Below, in pieces: positions 34,697 to 42,908 of a stretch of DNA of 64,000 bases. The stretch's first letter is position 1. Each line of letters begins with the position of its first letter. A program made the position numbers and the translations under genes. The stretch covers positions 1,860,001 through 1,924,000 of the forward strand of contig NZ_CP062803.1 in the NCBI RefSeq assembly GCF_008801925.2. The letters run 5' to 3'. This stretch comes from Cupriavidus basilensis (GTDB lineage Bacteria; Pseudomonadota; Gammaproteobacteria; Burkholderiales; Burkholderiaceae). The notes under the pieces are model-generated. The model saw nothing but the letters and a program-made list of their open reading frames with translations, had not been told where the DNA came from and ran no database searches.

Positions 34697-34863
34697 CTGC
34701 AGGTCAGAGTGAAAGAAATCGACGCGCCAGCCATGCCCGGCTGGCAAGTGCGGGGGCAAAGGCACGGATCGTATACCATGGATATGGTCTACTTCGCACT
34801 TATAGGCGGGAAAGTGACCGAAGAGTATCATTGCGGCCTGGGTTGAAACCCTAGGCGCCGTGT

Positions 34864-34879
34864 GTACCAAGAACGGTAC
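34864..34879. promoter_or_regulatory. GTACC-N6-GGTAC dyad upstream of the second regulator gene
   Basis: A perfect 5-bp inverted repeat (GTACC / GGTAC) about 70 bp upstream of the response-regulator start at 34949. It is distinct from the 18-bp motif. Confidence 0.3.
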
Positions 34880-34948
34880 GTGGCGACGTTGCGCTGTTTG
34901 CCATTCGTACCATGGGGTCTTGTGCAATTTTCTACAAGCGTGGGCTTG

Positions 34949-35614
34949 ATGGATGACTTTCATTTGCGTGTCATGGTGGCGGACGATCACCCAGTCACGT
35001 TGCTTGGCATTGCCCATTCGCTGCAGGGGGCCGGCGGCATCGAGGTAACCGGCACAGCCTCGAATTCCACGGAACTGGTCGATGCGCTCGGCAAGCAGCC
35101 GTGCGACGTGCTGGTGCTCGACTATGTCATGCCGGACGGCAAGTACGGCGACGGACAGGCACTCATCTCGATGATCTTGCGGCGGTACCCCGAGGTGCGC
35201 ATCGTGACCATCACCATGGTGGACGATCCCGCGGTGCTGCGCGCCATCCAGACGCTTGGCGTGACCTGCATACTGAGCAAGTCCGATGCCATGGCGCATA
35301 TCGTCACCGCCGTGCATGCCGCCTATACCGGTGGGCAATACGTGTCGCCCACCGTGGCGTCCTTGCTCGAAGACCAGGAGGACCCGGGCGCCACGCGCAA
35401 GCTGAGTGCCCGGGAGGCGGAAATCGTGAGATTGTTCCGGGCGGGCTACAAGGTGGGCGAGATTGCCGCCCAGCTGCATCGTAGCAAGCAGACCATCAGC
35501 GCGCAGAAGGTTGCGGCAATGAAAAAGCTCGGGGTCACGCGCGACGCGGACCTGATCCGCTACAGCGGCAACGAGACGCAGCCGGAGCCGGAAGACGGCC
35601 AAGAGCAAGCGTGA
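34949..35614 (+). CDS. RcsB-like response regulator with an intact receiver
   Basis: 221 residues from the ATG at MDDFHLRV; the longer frame begins at a GTG without family sequence. Receiver: MVADDHPVTLLGIAHSL, phosphoacceptor Asp58 in VLVLDYVMPDGKYGDG (the KYGDG element is shared with RcsB), Lys111 in ILSKSD. The C-terminal LuxR-type HTH reads LSAREAEIVRLFRAGYKVGEIAAQLHRSKQTISAQKVAAMKKLG. It lies 55 bp upstream of the hybrid kinase in the same direction and is the obvious phosphorylation target. It probably binds the 18-bp dyads of the island (inference from the RcsAB-box likeness). Confidence 0.92.
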   Translation: MDDFHLRVMVADDHPVTLLGIAHSLQGAGGIEVTGTASNSTELVDALGKQPCDVLVLDYVMPDGKYGDGQALISMILRRYPEVRIVTITMVDDPAVLRAIQTLGVTCILSKSDAMAHIVTAVHAAYTGGQYVSPTVASLLEDQEDPGATRKLSAREAEIVRLFRAGYKVGEIAAQLHRSKQTISAQKVAAMKKLGVTRDADLIRYSGNETQPEPEDGQEQA

Positions 35615-35669
35615 CGCCGGGCTGTGCGCCTGATAGATCCAACAGAAGCAGAATGATGTCAACGCCGCC

Positions 35670-38600
35670 GTGAAACTGAAGCCCCTTGTCAGGCACCGCA
35701 TTTCCCGCGGCCGCCGCGACTTCAATCCAGAGTTGATGAAGCGGTATCAGCTCACCCTGCTGTACGGCGGTGGTGCCGCGCTATCGGCTTTCATCCTGCT
35801 GTGCTCAGTGCTGGCCGTGTGGATGGCGGCCAGTGACTACAATGCGGCCGCGCGCGCGGGCTTTCTGACACAGGAATCCAGGCTCCTGGTCAGCATGACG
35901 GGGGCCAGCGCGGTGCTCAAGCGGGGCACGGGCTATGCGGAAGGGGTGTGGGACCGCCAGGCGCTGCCGTCGCCCGCCTTGCGTGAACAGTACCTTTCCA
36001 ATCATGGCCAGTTGGGGATCATTCAGGATTCGGGCCGCCGGGTCTATGCCGTGGCCACCGAGGTCAGCGATGCCCGGCCCGCCGCGAGCTTCTTGCCGCT
36101 TCTGGCAATGGTGGAGAAGCAACTCAAATCCAGTATCGTGCTGACGCGCACGCCCGAGCTTTCCGCCAACACCTATTTCTTGTCAGTACAGGGGGATTTC
36201 CTGGCCACGCTGCTCCGGTCGGGAAGCGGCTACGCGGTACCGGTGTCCCGCCTGCCCGATGCGCTCCGATTGTTCAAGGAGGCCTGGCCAGACGTCGTCA
36301 GCCTCACGCAGGCCGCGCAGGAGCATCCCGAAGCCACGCCGGCGGACGTGATCTGGATGGCGCCGCAATTTGATCCGCTATCGGGTGAACTGGTGGTCCG
36401 CTTCGCACAGTTCCTGTTCGACAGCGACAGGAAGCCGCTCGCCGTCGTCGTTGCCAACAGGCGTCCAGGCCGGTTCCTGAATGGCCTGCAGAATCCGGTC
36501 GATGGGGGCGAGTTCGCCATTCTCGACGGGCACGGCAAGGTGTTGTTGACGCCTGACGCCGAGCGCAGCGACTTCATCAACCATGTGGCTGCCATGCATA
36601 CCGACGCGGCGCGGCCGGGCGTGCAACAGGCCTTCAGGGACGGCGTCTTCAAGATCAGTGAGCGCCTGCCAGGGACGGACTGGACCCTCGTTTATGCTTA
36701 CACGCCTTACACCATCCTGGCCGGCCTGAAGTATCGCCTGCTGACGATCAGCGCCCTTGCCTTGGTGGGATGGTTGGCGTTGTGGGTCCGCATTGTCATC
36801 TACCGCCGCAAGATCCTCATTCCGGGCTACCAGCGCGCAATGCGCCTGAAGGAGAGCCAGAAGCTAAACCGGGCGCTGATCCATACCGCACCGGTGGGCC
36901 TTAGCCTGCTTGCGCAGGCCGATGGCCGTGTGATCGTGGGCAACAACGTGATGGCGCGGTATGCCGAGCAGGTTGGCGCGCCGCCGCTGAACCAGCGCAT
37001 GTGGGAGCTCTACCGGCGCGCGTCGGAGGCGCGTCCGGGCCGCCCGGACAGGAACCGGCCGTTGATCGGCCAGGAGCTGACCCTTGGGACGGACACGCAA
37101 GCCTTGACGCATCTGCTGGTGAACTTCACCCATGTCAAGTATCGCGGGGAAGCGGCGCTGCTTTGCGCGTTGCACGACATCAGCGCGCAGAAGAAGACGG
37201 AGCAAAAGCTCAGGGAGGCGCGCCAGGCGGCGGACCAGGCCAACAAGGCCAAGTCCACGTTCCTTGCCATCATGAGCCACGAGATCCGTACGCCGCTGAA
37301 TGCGATGATCGGCTGCCTGGAGCTGATGGGGCGCGCGCCATTGTCTGCCGGCCAGCGGCGAAGGCTGGAGATTGTCGAGTCGTCGTCCGCTTCGCTGCTT
37401 CGCATCATCAATGACGTGCTGGATGTGTCCAAGGTGGAAGCGGGGCAGCTGACATTCGAATCCATTCCTTTGCGTTGCGACCAGCTGCTGCAGAATGTGC
37501 GCGACACGTTTGCACCGCTTGCGGAGGCCAAGGGCCTGGCGCTGGCTTGTGAAATCTCGCCCGGTGTCGCCGGCTACTTTCTTGGCGATCCGACCCGGAT
37601 CCGGCAGGTGATTGCCAACCTGGTCAGCAACGCGATCAAGTTCACGGAATCCGGCCAGGTGGTAGTGCGCGCCGCCTTTGTGCAGGACAACGAGACATCT
37701 GTCGTGCAGTTCGAGATTGCGGACACCGGTATCGGGATAGATTCAGCTGTCGTGCCAACCCTGTTCGCGCTCTACACGCAGGCTGACAGTTCCATCCATC
37801 GACGTTACGGTGGCACTGGCCTCGGGCTGCCGCTATGCCAGCGCATCGTGGAGGCAGCGCAAGGCCATATTTCGGTCAGCTCCACGCCGGGGCGGGGCAG
37901 CACCTTTACGGTCAGGTGGCCATTGCAACGCACGGAGGCGCCTCCCCAAGTCGCACAGGCCGGGAGAGCGGCGGCAGCCAAGGCGTCGGACGCCGCCAGC
38001 GCGGTGGAGTCCGGTAATGGCGAGCCGCCCATCCAGGTGCTTGTCGCGGAAGACCACCCCGCAACCCGTGCCATGCTGGCCGACCAGCTAGAGCAACTCG
38101 GCATTGACGCGACGATTGTCGAGGATGGCGGGAAGGCATTGGAGGCGCTTGCTCAAAGGCAATACGACATCGTGCTGACGGACATCGGTATGCCGGTGAT
38201 GGATGGCTATGCCTTGGCATCGGCCATCCGGCAGCAATATCCAGGCTTGCCCATCGTCGCGATGAGCGCGCACAGCACGCCGGAACAGGCGCAGCGCAGC
38301 TTGGAATCGTCCATTTCCACGGTGCTGGTCAAGCCCTTGCCGCTCGCGGTGCTGGGGCGCGTTCTGCGCTCGCATGCTGGCCGAAGCGCGCCAAAGGAAT
38401 CCGATAGCGGCAAGACATTGCCCGAGTTGCCGGAATTGCCGGAATTGCCGATTACCCCGCAGATCTGTGAGGCGATGCACTCCGCCACGCGGCAGACCAT
38501 GGCGGCCATGACCGATGCCTTGCGGGCGGGCAACGCCGACGCCGTACTCAATGCACTGCACTCGCTGAGCGGAGGCTTCGCACTGGTGGGAAATGCGACC

Positions 38601-38723
38601 CTGGCGGAACTATGCATCGGCCTGCAGCAGTTGGTCAGGAGCGAGGGGCTCGAGAGCTTCCAGGGGCTATGGCCGGCGTTCCAGCAGGAAATCGAGGATG
38701 CGCTGGGGGAGTTGAAGGCCTGA
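35670..38723 (+). CDS. RcsC-like hybrid sensor histidine kinase with REC and HPt
   Basis: 1017 residues (GTG start; an in-frame ATG at 35736 is an alternative). TM1 about 28-52, a periplasmic sensor of about 300 residues, TM2 about 355-378, a PAS-like segment (400-505), HisKA with His538 (MSHEIRTPLN), HATPase with N box NLVSNAIKF, DTGIGI and GGTGLGL, a receiver with Asp839 (IVLTDIGMP), a linker of LPE repeats, and a C-terminal HPt-like domain with His965 (ALHSLSGGFALVGN). This is a full His-Asp-His phosphorelay. The order sensor-kinase-REC-HPt resembles RocS1/PvrS/BvgS. It should feed the RcsB-like regulator encoded 55 bp upstream. The signal is unknown. Confidence 0.93.
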   Translation: MKLKPLVRHRISRGRRDFNPELMKRYQLTLLYGGGAALSAFILLCSVLAVWMAASDYNAAARAGFLTQESRLLVSMTGASAVLKRGTGYAEGVWDRQALPSPALREQYLSNHGQLGIIQDSGRRVYAVATEVSDARPAASFLPLLAMVEKQLKSSIVLTRTPELSANTYFLSVQGDFLATLLRSGSGYAVPVSRLPDALRLFKEAWPDVVSLTQAAQEHPEATPADVIWMAPQFDPLSGELVVRFAQFLFDSDRKPLAVVVANRRPGRFLNGLQNPVDGGEFAILDGHGKVLLTPDAERSDFINHVAAMHTDAARPGVQQAFRDGVFKISERLPGTDWTLVYAYTPYTILAGLKYRLLTISALALVGWLALWVRIVIYRRKILIPGYQRAMRLKESQKLNRALIHTAPVGLSLLAQADGRVIVGNNVMARYAEQVGAPPLNQRMWELYRRASEARPGRPDRNRPLIGQELTLGTDTQALTHLLVNFTHVKYRGEAALLCALHDISAQKKTEQKLREARQAADQANKAKSTFLAIMSHEIRTPLNAMIGCLELMGRAPLSAGQRRRLEIVESSSASLLRIINDVLDVSKVEAGQLTFESIPLRCDQLLQNVRDTFAPLAEAKGLALACEISPGVAGYFLGDPTRIRQVIANLVSNAIKFTESGQVVVRAAFVQDNETSVVQFEIADTGIGIDSAVVPTLFALYTQADSSIHRRYGGTGLGLPLCQRIVEAAQGHISVSSTPGRGSTFTVRWPLQRTEAPPQVAQAGRAAAAKASDAASAVESGNGEPPIQVLVAEDHPATRAMLADQLEQLGIDATIVEDGGKALEALAQRQYDIVLTDIGMPVMDGYALASAIRQQYPGLPIVAMSAHSTPEQAQRSLESSISTVLVKPLPLAVLGRVLRSHAGRSAPKESDSGKTLPELPELPELPITPQICEAMHSATRQTMAAMTDALRAGNADAVLNALHSLSGGFALVGNATLAELCIGLQQLVRSEGLESFQGLWPAFQQEIEDALGELKA

Positions 38724-38963
38724 AGGCGGTCAACGCGGCGGCTTGCGAACGCGGCCGCGGCAAATCGGCTCGCCACGCGCCGCGCCGGAATCCCCCCTGC
38801 GGGGATGCAGCCTGGCGTTCGGAATGCGCACTCGATCATGGGTGGCGATTGCGCTAACATAGGCAGCTTTTTCATGTTCTGCAAAGCGCTGGCGGCCCGG
38901 TCGGCAGATGTTCGCCGGGTCATGCTCCCCACGCTTTCAGCGCCCCACCTAAGGACACCTTTC

Positions 38964-39356
38964 ATGTCGCTTCGCCTGTTTCTCCGACGCGCGCTGCTCT
39001 GCGCCGTCACGCTTGTTCCGGCCGCGCCGGCTCTCGCATACTTCGACTCGTTCATCCATGGCACCGTGATCGGGAGCATGAGCCAGAAGGAAGCGGCCGC
39101 ACTATACAAGACGGTCAGCAAGACGCTGGACGATGGCGCCGACGGTGCGGTGGTGCCATGGACCTACCCGGCGTCGGGAAAACGCAAGCCGATCGAGGGA
39201 AATCTGACGCCGATGAACGGCAAGACCGATAAGGGCCAGTCCTGCCGCCAGCTGAAGCTTCAGTTGAAACGCGCGGACCAGGAAGACAACTGGACCGGCT
39301 GGTTCTGCAAGCAGGGCGACGGACGCTGGCGCTCGCGCAAGCTCAGCGACGGTTGA
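38964..39356 (+). CDS. Secreted surface-antigen-like protein (17-kDa antigen family fold)
   Basis: 130 residues from ATG 38964 (AAGGACACC site). Signal peptide MSLRLFLRRALLCAVTLVPAAPALA, then a small domain: VIGSMSQKEAAALYKTVSKTLDDGADGAVVPWTYPASGKRKPIEGNLTPM ... SCRQLKLQLKR ... WFCKQGDGRWR. The W-x-NP-SG-like turn, CR and final C-x(n)-DGxW match the C-terminal domain of the 17-kDa surface antigen/RT0821-like families. There is no lipobox. Function unknown, probably envelope-associated. The 240 bases before it show nothing clear. Confidence 0.65.
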   Translation: MSLRLFLRRALLCAVTLVPAAPALAYFDSFIHGTVIGSMSQKEAAALYKTVSKTLDDGADGAVVPWTYPASGKRKPIEGNLTPMNGKTDKGQSCRQLKLQLKRADQEDNWTGWFCKQGDGRWRSRKLSDG

Positions 39357-39530
39357 GCGCCTGTCGTCCGGGTTCCACGCCGCACGGCTTAAGGCGGAGT
39401 TCCGGGCCATGGAAAGCATGGATATCGCCGTCGCCTACGCCATGTAGGAAGCCATCGGCATTGCGGGAACTGCAAGTTGCGGCTGGCCACTTTTAGGGTG
39501 CCGCAAGAAACCGATCGGAAATGCGGGCCT

Positions 39531-39568
39531 GATGTAGACATTTTGTTCTAGACAAGATATTCTACATC
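39531..39568. promoter_or_regulatory. Nested dyad, probable BlaI operator
   Basis: GATGTAGA (39531) and TCTACATC (39561) are perfect inverted repeats; their common centre is a TCTAGA palindrome (39547-39552). TGTA/TACA half-sites are the BlaI/MecI recognition element. It lies 29 bp upstream of the BlaI-like gene. Confidence 0.7.
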
Positions 39569-39596
39569 TCGCTTCTCATTCCAATCGGGTGTTTAC

Positions 39597-39980
39597 ATGG
39601 CCAAAACCGCGCCGTCGATCAAGCCGACCGCTGCTGAACTCAATCTCTTGCGGGTGCTGTGGCAACTCGGGCCCGCCACCGTCAAGCAAGCGCACCTCGC
39701 CATGCAGGCCGAGCGCGCGGACATCACCTATGCCACCGTATTGCGGCAGATGCAGCTCATGCACGCCAAGGGCCTGCTGACCCGTGACGAAACGCAGCGG
39801 TCTCACGTGTACGCGCCGGCGCAAAGCCAGAATGCGCTGCAGACCAACCTGCTGAAAGAGCTGATCCACAAGGCCTTTGCCGGTTCAGGCAAGGCGCTGG
39901 TGCTGGCCGCACTGCGCGGGCACGTCACCAAGGAAGAGCGCGACGAGATACAGGAGTTCCTGCACGGAGAGGATCAGTGA
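39597..39980 (+). CDS. blaI: BlaI/MecI/CopY-family repressor
   Basis: 127 residues. N-terminal winged helix (PTAAELNLLRVLWQLGPATVKQAHLAMQAERADITYATVLRQMQLMHAKGLLTRDETQRSHVYAPA) and a C-terminal dimerisation segment (LLKELIHKAFAGSGKALVLAALRG...) as in BlaI. BlaI represses beta-lactamase genes and is inactivated after its membrane partner BlaR1 senses a beta-lactam. It overlaps the next gene by GTGA, so the two are translationally coupled. The dyad just upstream indicates autoregulation. Confidence 0.93.
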   Translation: MAKTAPSIKPTAAELNLLRVLWQLGPATVKQAHLAMQAERADITYATVLRQMQLMHAKGLLTRDETQRSHVYAPAQSQNALQTNLLKELIHKAFAGSGKALVLAALRGHVTKEERDEIQEFLHGEDQ

Positions 39981-41830
39981 GTGCTGATCTGGTGATTCTT
40001 GTCCAGGCGCTAGGCTGGGCTCTGCTGCATTTCCTCTGGAAAGGGGCATTGGTGGGCCTGGCAACCGCGTGTCTGCTGCGGTTGCTGCGCGATGGCAAGC
40101 CGCAGAGCCGCTATGCCATCCTGTGCGGCGCGCTAAGCCTGTGTCTTGCGATACCTGTGCTGGATACGTACCGGTATTTCACCGCCGCGGCAGCCGTGCT
40201 CGGCGACGTGGACGCATCGAGCGTCCTGCCGGCACTGGCGCGGCGTTCGGCGGCGCCGGCCCTGATGCAGCAGGTCATGCCGTGGGTGGTCGCGCTCTGG
40301 CTGTCGGGTGTGCTCGCCATGGCAACGCGTCTTGCGGCCGGACTGGTCTGGATCCGCCGGATCAGCCGTGCCGGCGGCAGCTGGGCGGACGCGCGGTGGC
40401 AAGCCTGTGTCTCCCAATTGGCCGCGCGCTGCGGTGTGCGCCGCAAGATCGCACTTCGTGTCGCGCCGCAACTTCCCGGTCCGATGACCGCGGGCTGGTG
40501 GCGCCCGGTGGTGCTGGTTCCTGCCGCGCTGTTGACGCAGATGCCGCCTGCGTTGATCGAGGCCTTGCTGGCGCATGAAGTCGCGCATATCAGGCGCATG
40601 GATTTCCTTGTCAACCTGCTGCAAGGCGTGGTCGAAGCCCTGCTGTTTTTTCATCCGATCGTATGGTGGCTATCGCGGGGCATTCGCACGGAGCGGGAAG
40701 AAATTGCCGACGATATTGCCGCGGCCCTGATCGGCGAGCCGCGGCGCGTGGCAATCGCACTGGAGCAATTGAGCCAGATCCAGGTCGCCGAGGCGCGGCT
40801 TGACCCAATGGCGCAGTGGGCGAAGAGCGGCAGCTTGTCAAATCGCATCAGGCGGCTGGTGCGCCCGAATCATCGGCCGCTGGGCTGGAAGATCCTGCTG
40901 CTCGCCGGCGCGCTGAGCGTGGCTGCCACCGGCTGGCTCGTGAGTGCGCAGCAGTCCGCCCCCATGCTCGCCGACGGGAGACTACAGGGCGCGGTCGCTG
41001 CGGCGGCCCGGCTGTTCTCCCGCACGGCGGCCCACGATGCGCTCAAAGCCTTTGTCGACGCGGTGGAACCTGACAACGTGCTGGTGCTCGACGACAATTC
41101 CGGCGAAGTGCTGCTTCAGAAGAACGAGGGCAATGTGGTGCCGATTGCCTCGCTGACCAAGCTGATGACCGCGATGGTGGTGCTCGATGCAAAGCCGGAC
41201 ATGGACAGGATCATCAGCATCAGCCATGCCGATGCCGACGCCTTGAAGTCGATTCGGTCCGGGCTGCCTGTTGGCACGAGCTTGCCGCTTCGCCAAGTCA
41301 TGCAACTTGCGCTGATGTCATCCGACAACCGCGCCGCCTACGCGCTGGCGCGGAGCTATCCGGGAGGGCTGCCGGCATTCGAAGTGGCATTGCGCGCCAA
41401 GATCTCGGCCCTGGGCCTGGCCCACACGACGCTCAAGGAACCGACCGGCCTCTCTGCGCATAACACGTCGACGGCCGCCGATGTCGCCATCATGGCGAGC
41501 GCTGCCTCGCGCTATCCGGAAATCACGCACGATACGACCAACGCCAGCGACGTCATCAAGATCAACGGCAAGCCGGTCGAGTATCGCAACACCAATCCGC
41601 TGGTCGGGTTGGCCGGTTGGGACATACAGCTATCCAAGACCGGCTTCACCAACGAGGCCGGCCGCTGCCTGATCATGCGGATCAAGTCGGCAGGCAAGAA
41701 CATCACCATGGTTCTGCTCAGCGCCCGTCGCACGGCGACGTGGGACCAGGACCTGATGAAGCTGCGCGATCTCCTGCGGTCCGGCGCCGTGGCAGGCGAG
41801 CAGCGATCGGTCATGACGCGGCCGTACTAA
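39977..41830 (+). CDS. BlaR1-like M56 metalloprotease fused to an S11 (PBP7/DacA-like) penicillin-binding domain
   Basis: 617 residues. Residues 1-325: M56 membrane protease with several TM helices, zinc motif HEVAH (200-204) and the downstream Glu in EEIADD; last TM about 303-323. Residues 345-610: a D-alanyl-D-alanine endopeptidase/carboxypeptidase-type domain with the triad SLTK (392-395), SDN (449-451) and KTG (554-556). Classical BlaR1/MecR1 sensors carry a class D beta-lactamase-like domain instead. The likely role is to be acylated by beta-lactams in the periplasm and signal to the cytoplasmic protease that clears BlaI, inducing the OXA gene downstream. It may also keep peptidase activity. 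GTG start overlaps blaI. Confidence 0.88.
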   Translation: MSADLVILVQALGWALLHFLWKGALVGLATACLLRLLRDGKPQSRYAILCGALSLCLAIPVLDTYRYFTAAAAVLGDVDASSVLPALARRSAAPALMQQVMPWVVALWLSGVLAMATRLAAGLVWIRRISRAGGSWADARWQACVSQLAARCGVRRKIALRVAPQLPGPMTAGWWRPVVLVPAALLTQMPPALIEALLAHEVAHIRRMDFLVNLLQGVVEALLFFHPIVWWLSRGIRTEREEIADDIAAALIGEPRRVAIALEQLSQIQVAEARLDPMAQWAKSGSLSNRIRRLVRPNHRPLGWKILLLAGALSVAATGWLVSAQQSAPMLADGRLQGAVAAAARLFSRTAAHDALKAFVDAVEPDNVLVLDDNSGEVLLQKNEGNVVPIASLTKLMTAMVVLDAKPDMDRIISISHADADALKSIRSGLPVGTSLPLRQVMQLALMSSDNRAAYALARSYPGGLPAFEVALRAKISALGLAHTTLKEPTGLSAHNTSTAADVAIMASAASRYPEITHDTTNASDVIKINGKPVEYRNTNPLVGLAGWDIQLSKTGFTNEAGRCLIMRIKSAGKNITMVLLSARRTATWDQDLMKLRDLLRSGAVAGEQRSVMTRPY

Positions 41831-41890
41831 CTGTCACCGCGCGCCACCACGGATATTTAGTACTTTTTAATTCCTATTACGCGAGCTTAT

Positions 41891-41915
41891 ATCATCCGGG
41901 ATAAACCCGGATGAT
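41891..41915 (+). terminator. Hairpin between the sensor and OXA genes
   Basis: ATCATCCGGG and CCCGGATGAT form a 10-bp stem with loop ATAAA. There is no immediate U-tract, so it may attenuate rather than end transcription into the beta-lactamase gene 100 bp downstream. Confidence 0.55.
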
Positions 41916-42014
41916 TGGACGGCTGCCGCCTTCTTTTTTGCATTCTGCCGCGTCAGCCAATTGAACCAAGTCACCCCCATTCATTGGGATTTTCAACGCA
42001 AGCAAGAGAAAAGC

Positions 42015-42824
42015 ATGTTTTTTCGAAAAATCGCACTCGGTGTTTTCGTCGCGGGGCTAATGGCTTCCACCGCGCAGGCCAAGACTATCTGCACGGCCAT
42101 AGCCGACGCGCAGACCGGAGCTGTGTTGATGCAACAAGGCGCTTGCGACGAGCGCGTGACACCGGCGTCCACGTTCAAGATCGCGATCAGCCTGATGGGC
42201 TTTGACTCGGGCTTCCTGAAGGGCACACATTCGCCGGTGCTCCCTTTTCGTGAAGGTTACGTTGACTGGGCCGGCGCCGCGTGGCGTGTGCCGACGGACC
42301 CGGACAGGTGGATCAAGTACTCCGTGGTCTGGTTTTCGCAGCAGGTCGCGCAATTTCTGGGGCAAGAGCGGTTCCAGCAGTATGCGGACCTGTTTCAATA
42401 CGGGAACAAGGACGTCTCCGGTGTGCCCGGGAAAAATAATGGCACGATGGGTGCCTGGTTTAACTCCTCATTGCGGATTTCACCGCTGGAACAGTTGTCC
42501 TTCCTGGAGAAAGTGGTTAACCAAAAAATACCGGTTTCTACTCACGCACTGGATATGACAAAGGCGTTGACGGAAATCACCGTGCTGCCTGACGGGTGGG
42601 ATATCCACGGCAAGACCGGCACCGGCTCGCCTGGCAGTGATGGATCGTACGATCCGGCGCATGCCTATGGCTGGTTCGTCGGGTGGGCAACGAAAGGCAC
42701 GAAAACGCTTGTGTTTGCTCGCCTGATCCAGGACGAGAAGCTGGAGGAGGGCGCTGCCGGCATACGGGCGCGCGATGCGTTCTTGAAAGAGCTGCCCGCC
42801 ATCCTGGCTTCGCAAGCATCCTGA
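42015..42824 (+). CDS. Class D (OXA-type) beta-lactamase
   Basis: 269 residues from the ATG at MFFRKIALGVFVAGLMASTAQA (signal peptide; AAGAGAA site). Class D hallmarks: STFK (52-55, Ser nucleophile and carboxylated Lys), SVV (103-105) in YSVVWFSQ, YGN (129-131), KTG (200-202) followed by TGSPG. It hydrolyses beta-lactams in the periplasm. The position behind blaI and the M56 sensor suggests an inducible, chromosomal-type enzyme like those intrinsic to Ralstonia/Cupriavidus. Exact OXA subfamily cannot be assigned without alignment. Confidence 0.93.
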   Translation: MFFRKIALGVFVAGLMASTAQAKTICTAIADAQTGAVLMQQGACDERVTPASTFKIAISLMGFDSGFLKGTHSPVLPFREGYVDWAGAAWRVPTDPDRWIKYSVVWFSQQVAQFLGQERFQQYADLFQYGNKDVSGVPGKNNGTMGAWFNSSLRISPLEQLSFLEKVVNQKIPVSTHALDMTKALTEITVLPDGWDIHGKTGTGSPGSDGSYDPAHAYGWFVGWATKGTKTLVFARLIQDEKLEEGAAGIRARDAFLKELPAILASQAS

Positions 42825-42830
42825 TCCGCG

Positions 42831-42850
42831 TGCCGGCCCACGGGCCGGCA
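42831..42850 (+). terminator. GC-rich hairpin after the beta-lactamase gene
   Basis: TGCCGGCCC and GGGCCGGCA form a perfect 9-bp stem with a 2-base loop, seven bases past the stop codon. No U-tract follows, so termination efficiency is uncertain. Confidence 0.45.
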
Positions 42851-42908
42851 GCGCTGCGCGCGGCACCTTGGTGTCAGTCAGCGCATTTCATCTCTGCGAG
42901 TCGTCTCT

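Noticed and set aside
34676..34948. Possible small coding gene between the REC-EAL and RcsB-like genes
   Set aside because: No frame has both a ribosome site and sensible sequence; the stretch is better explained as a divergent promoter region with the dyads at 34679 and 34864.
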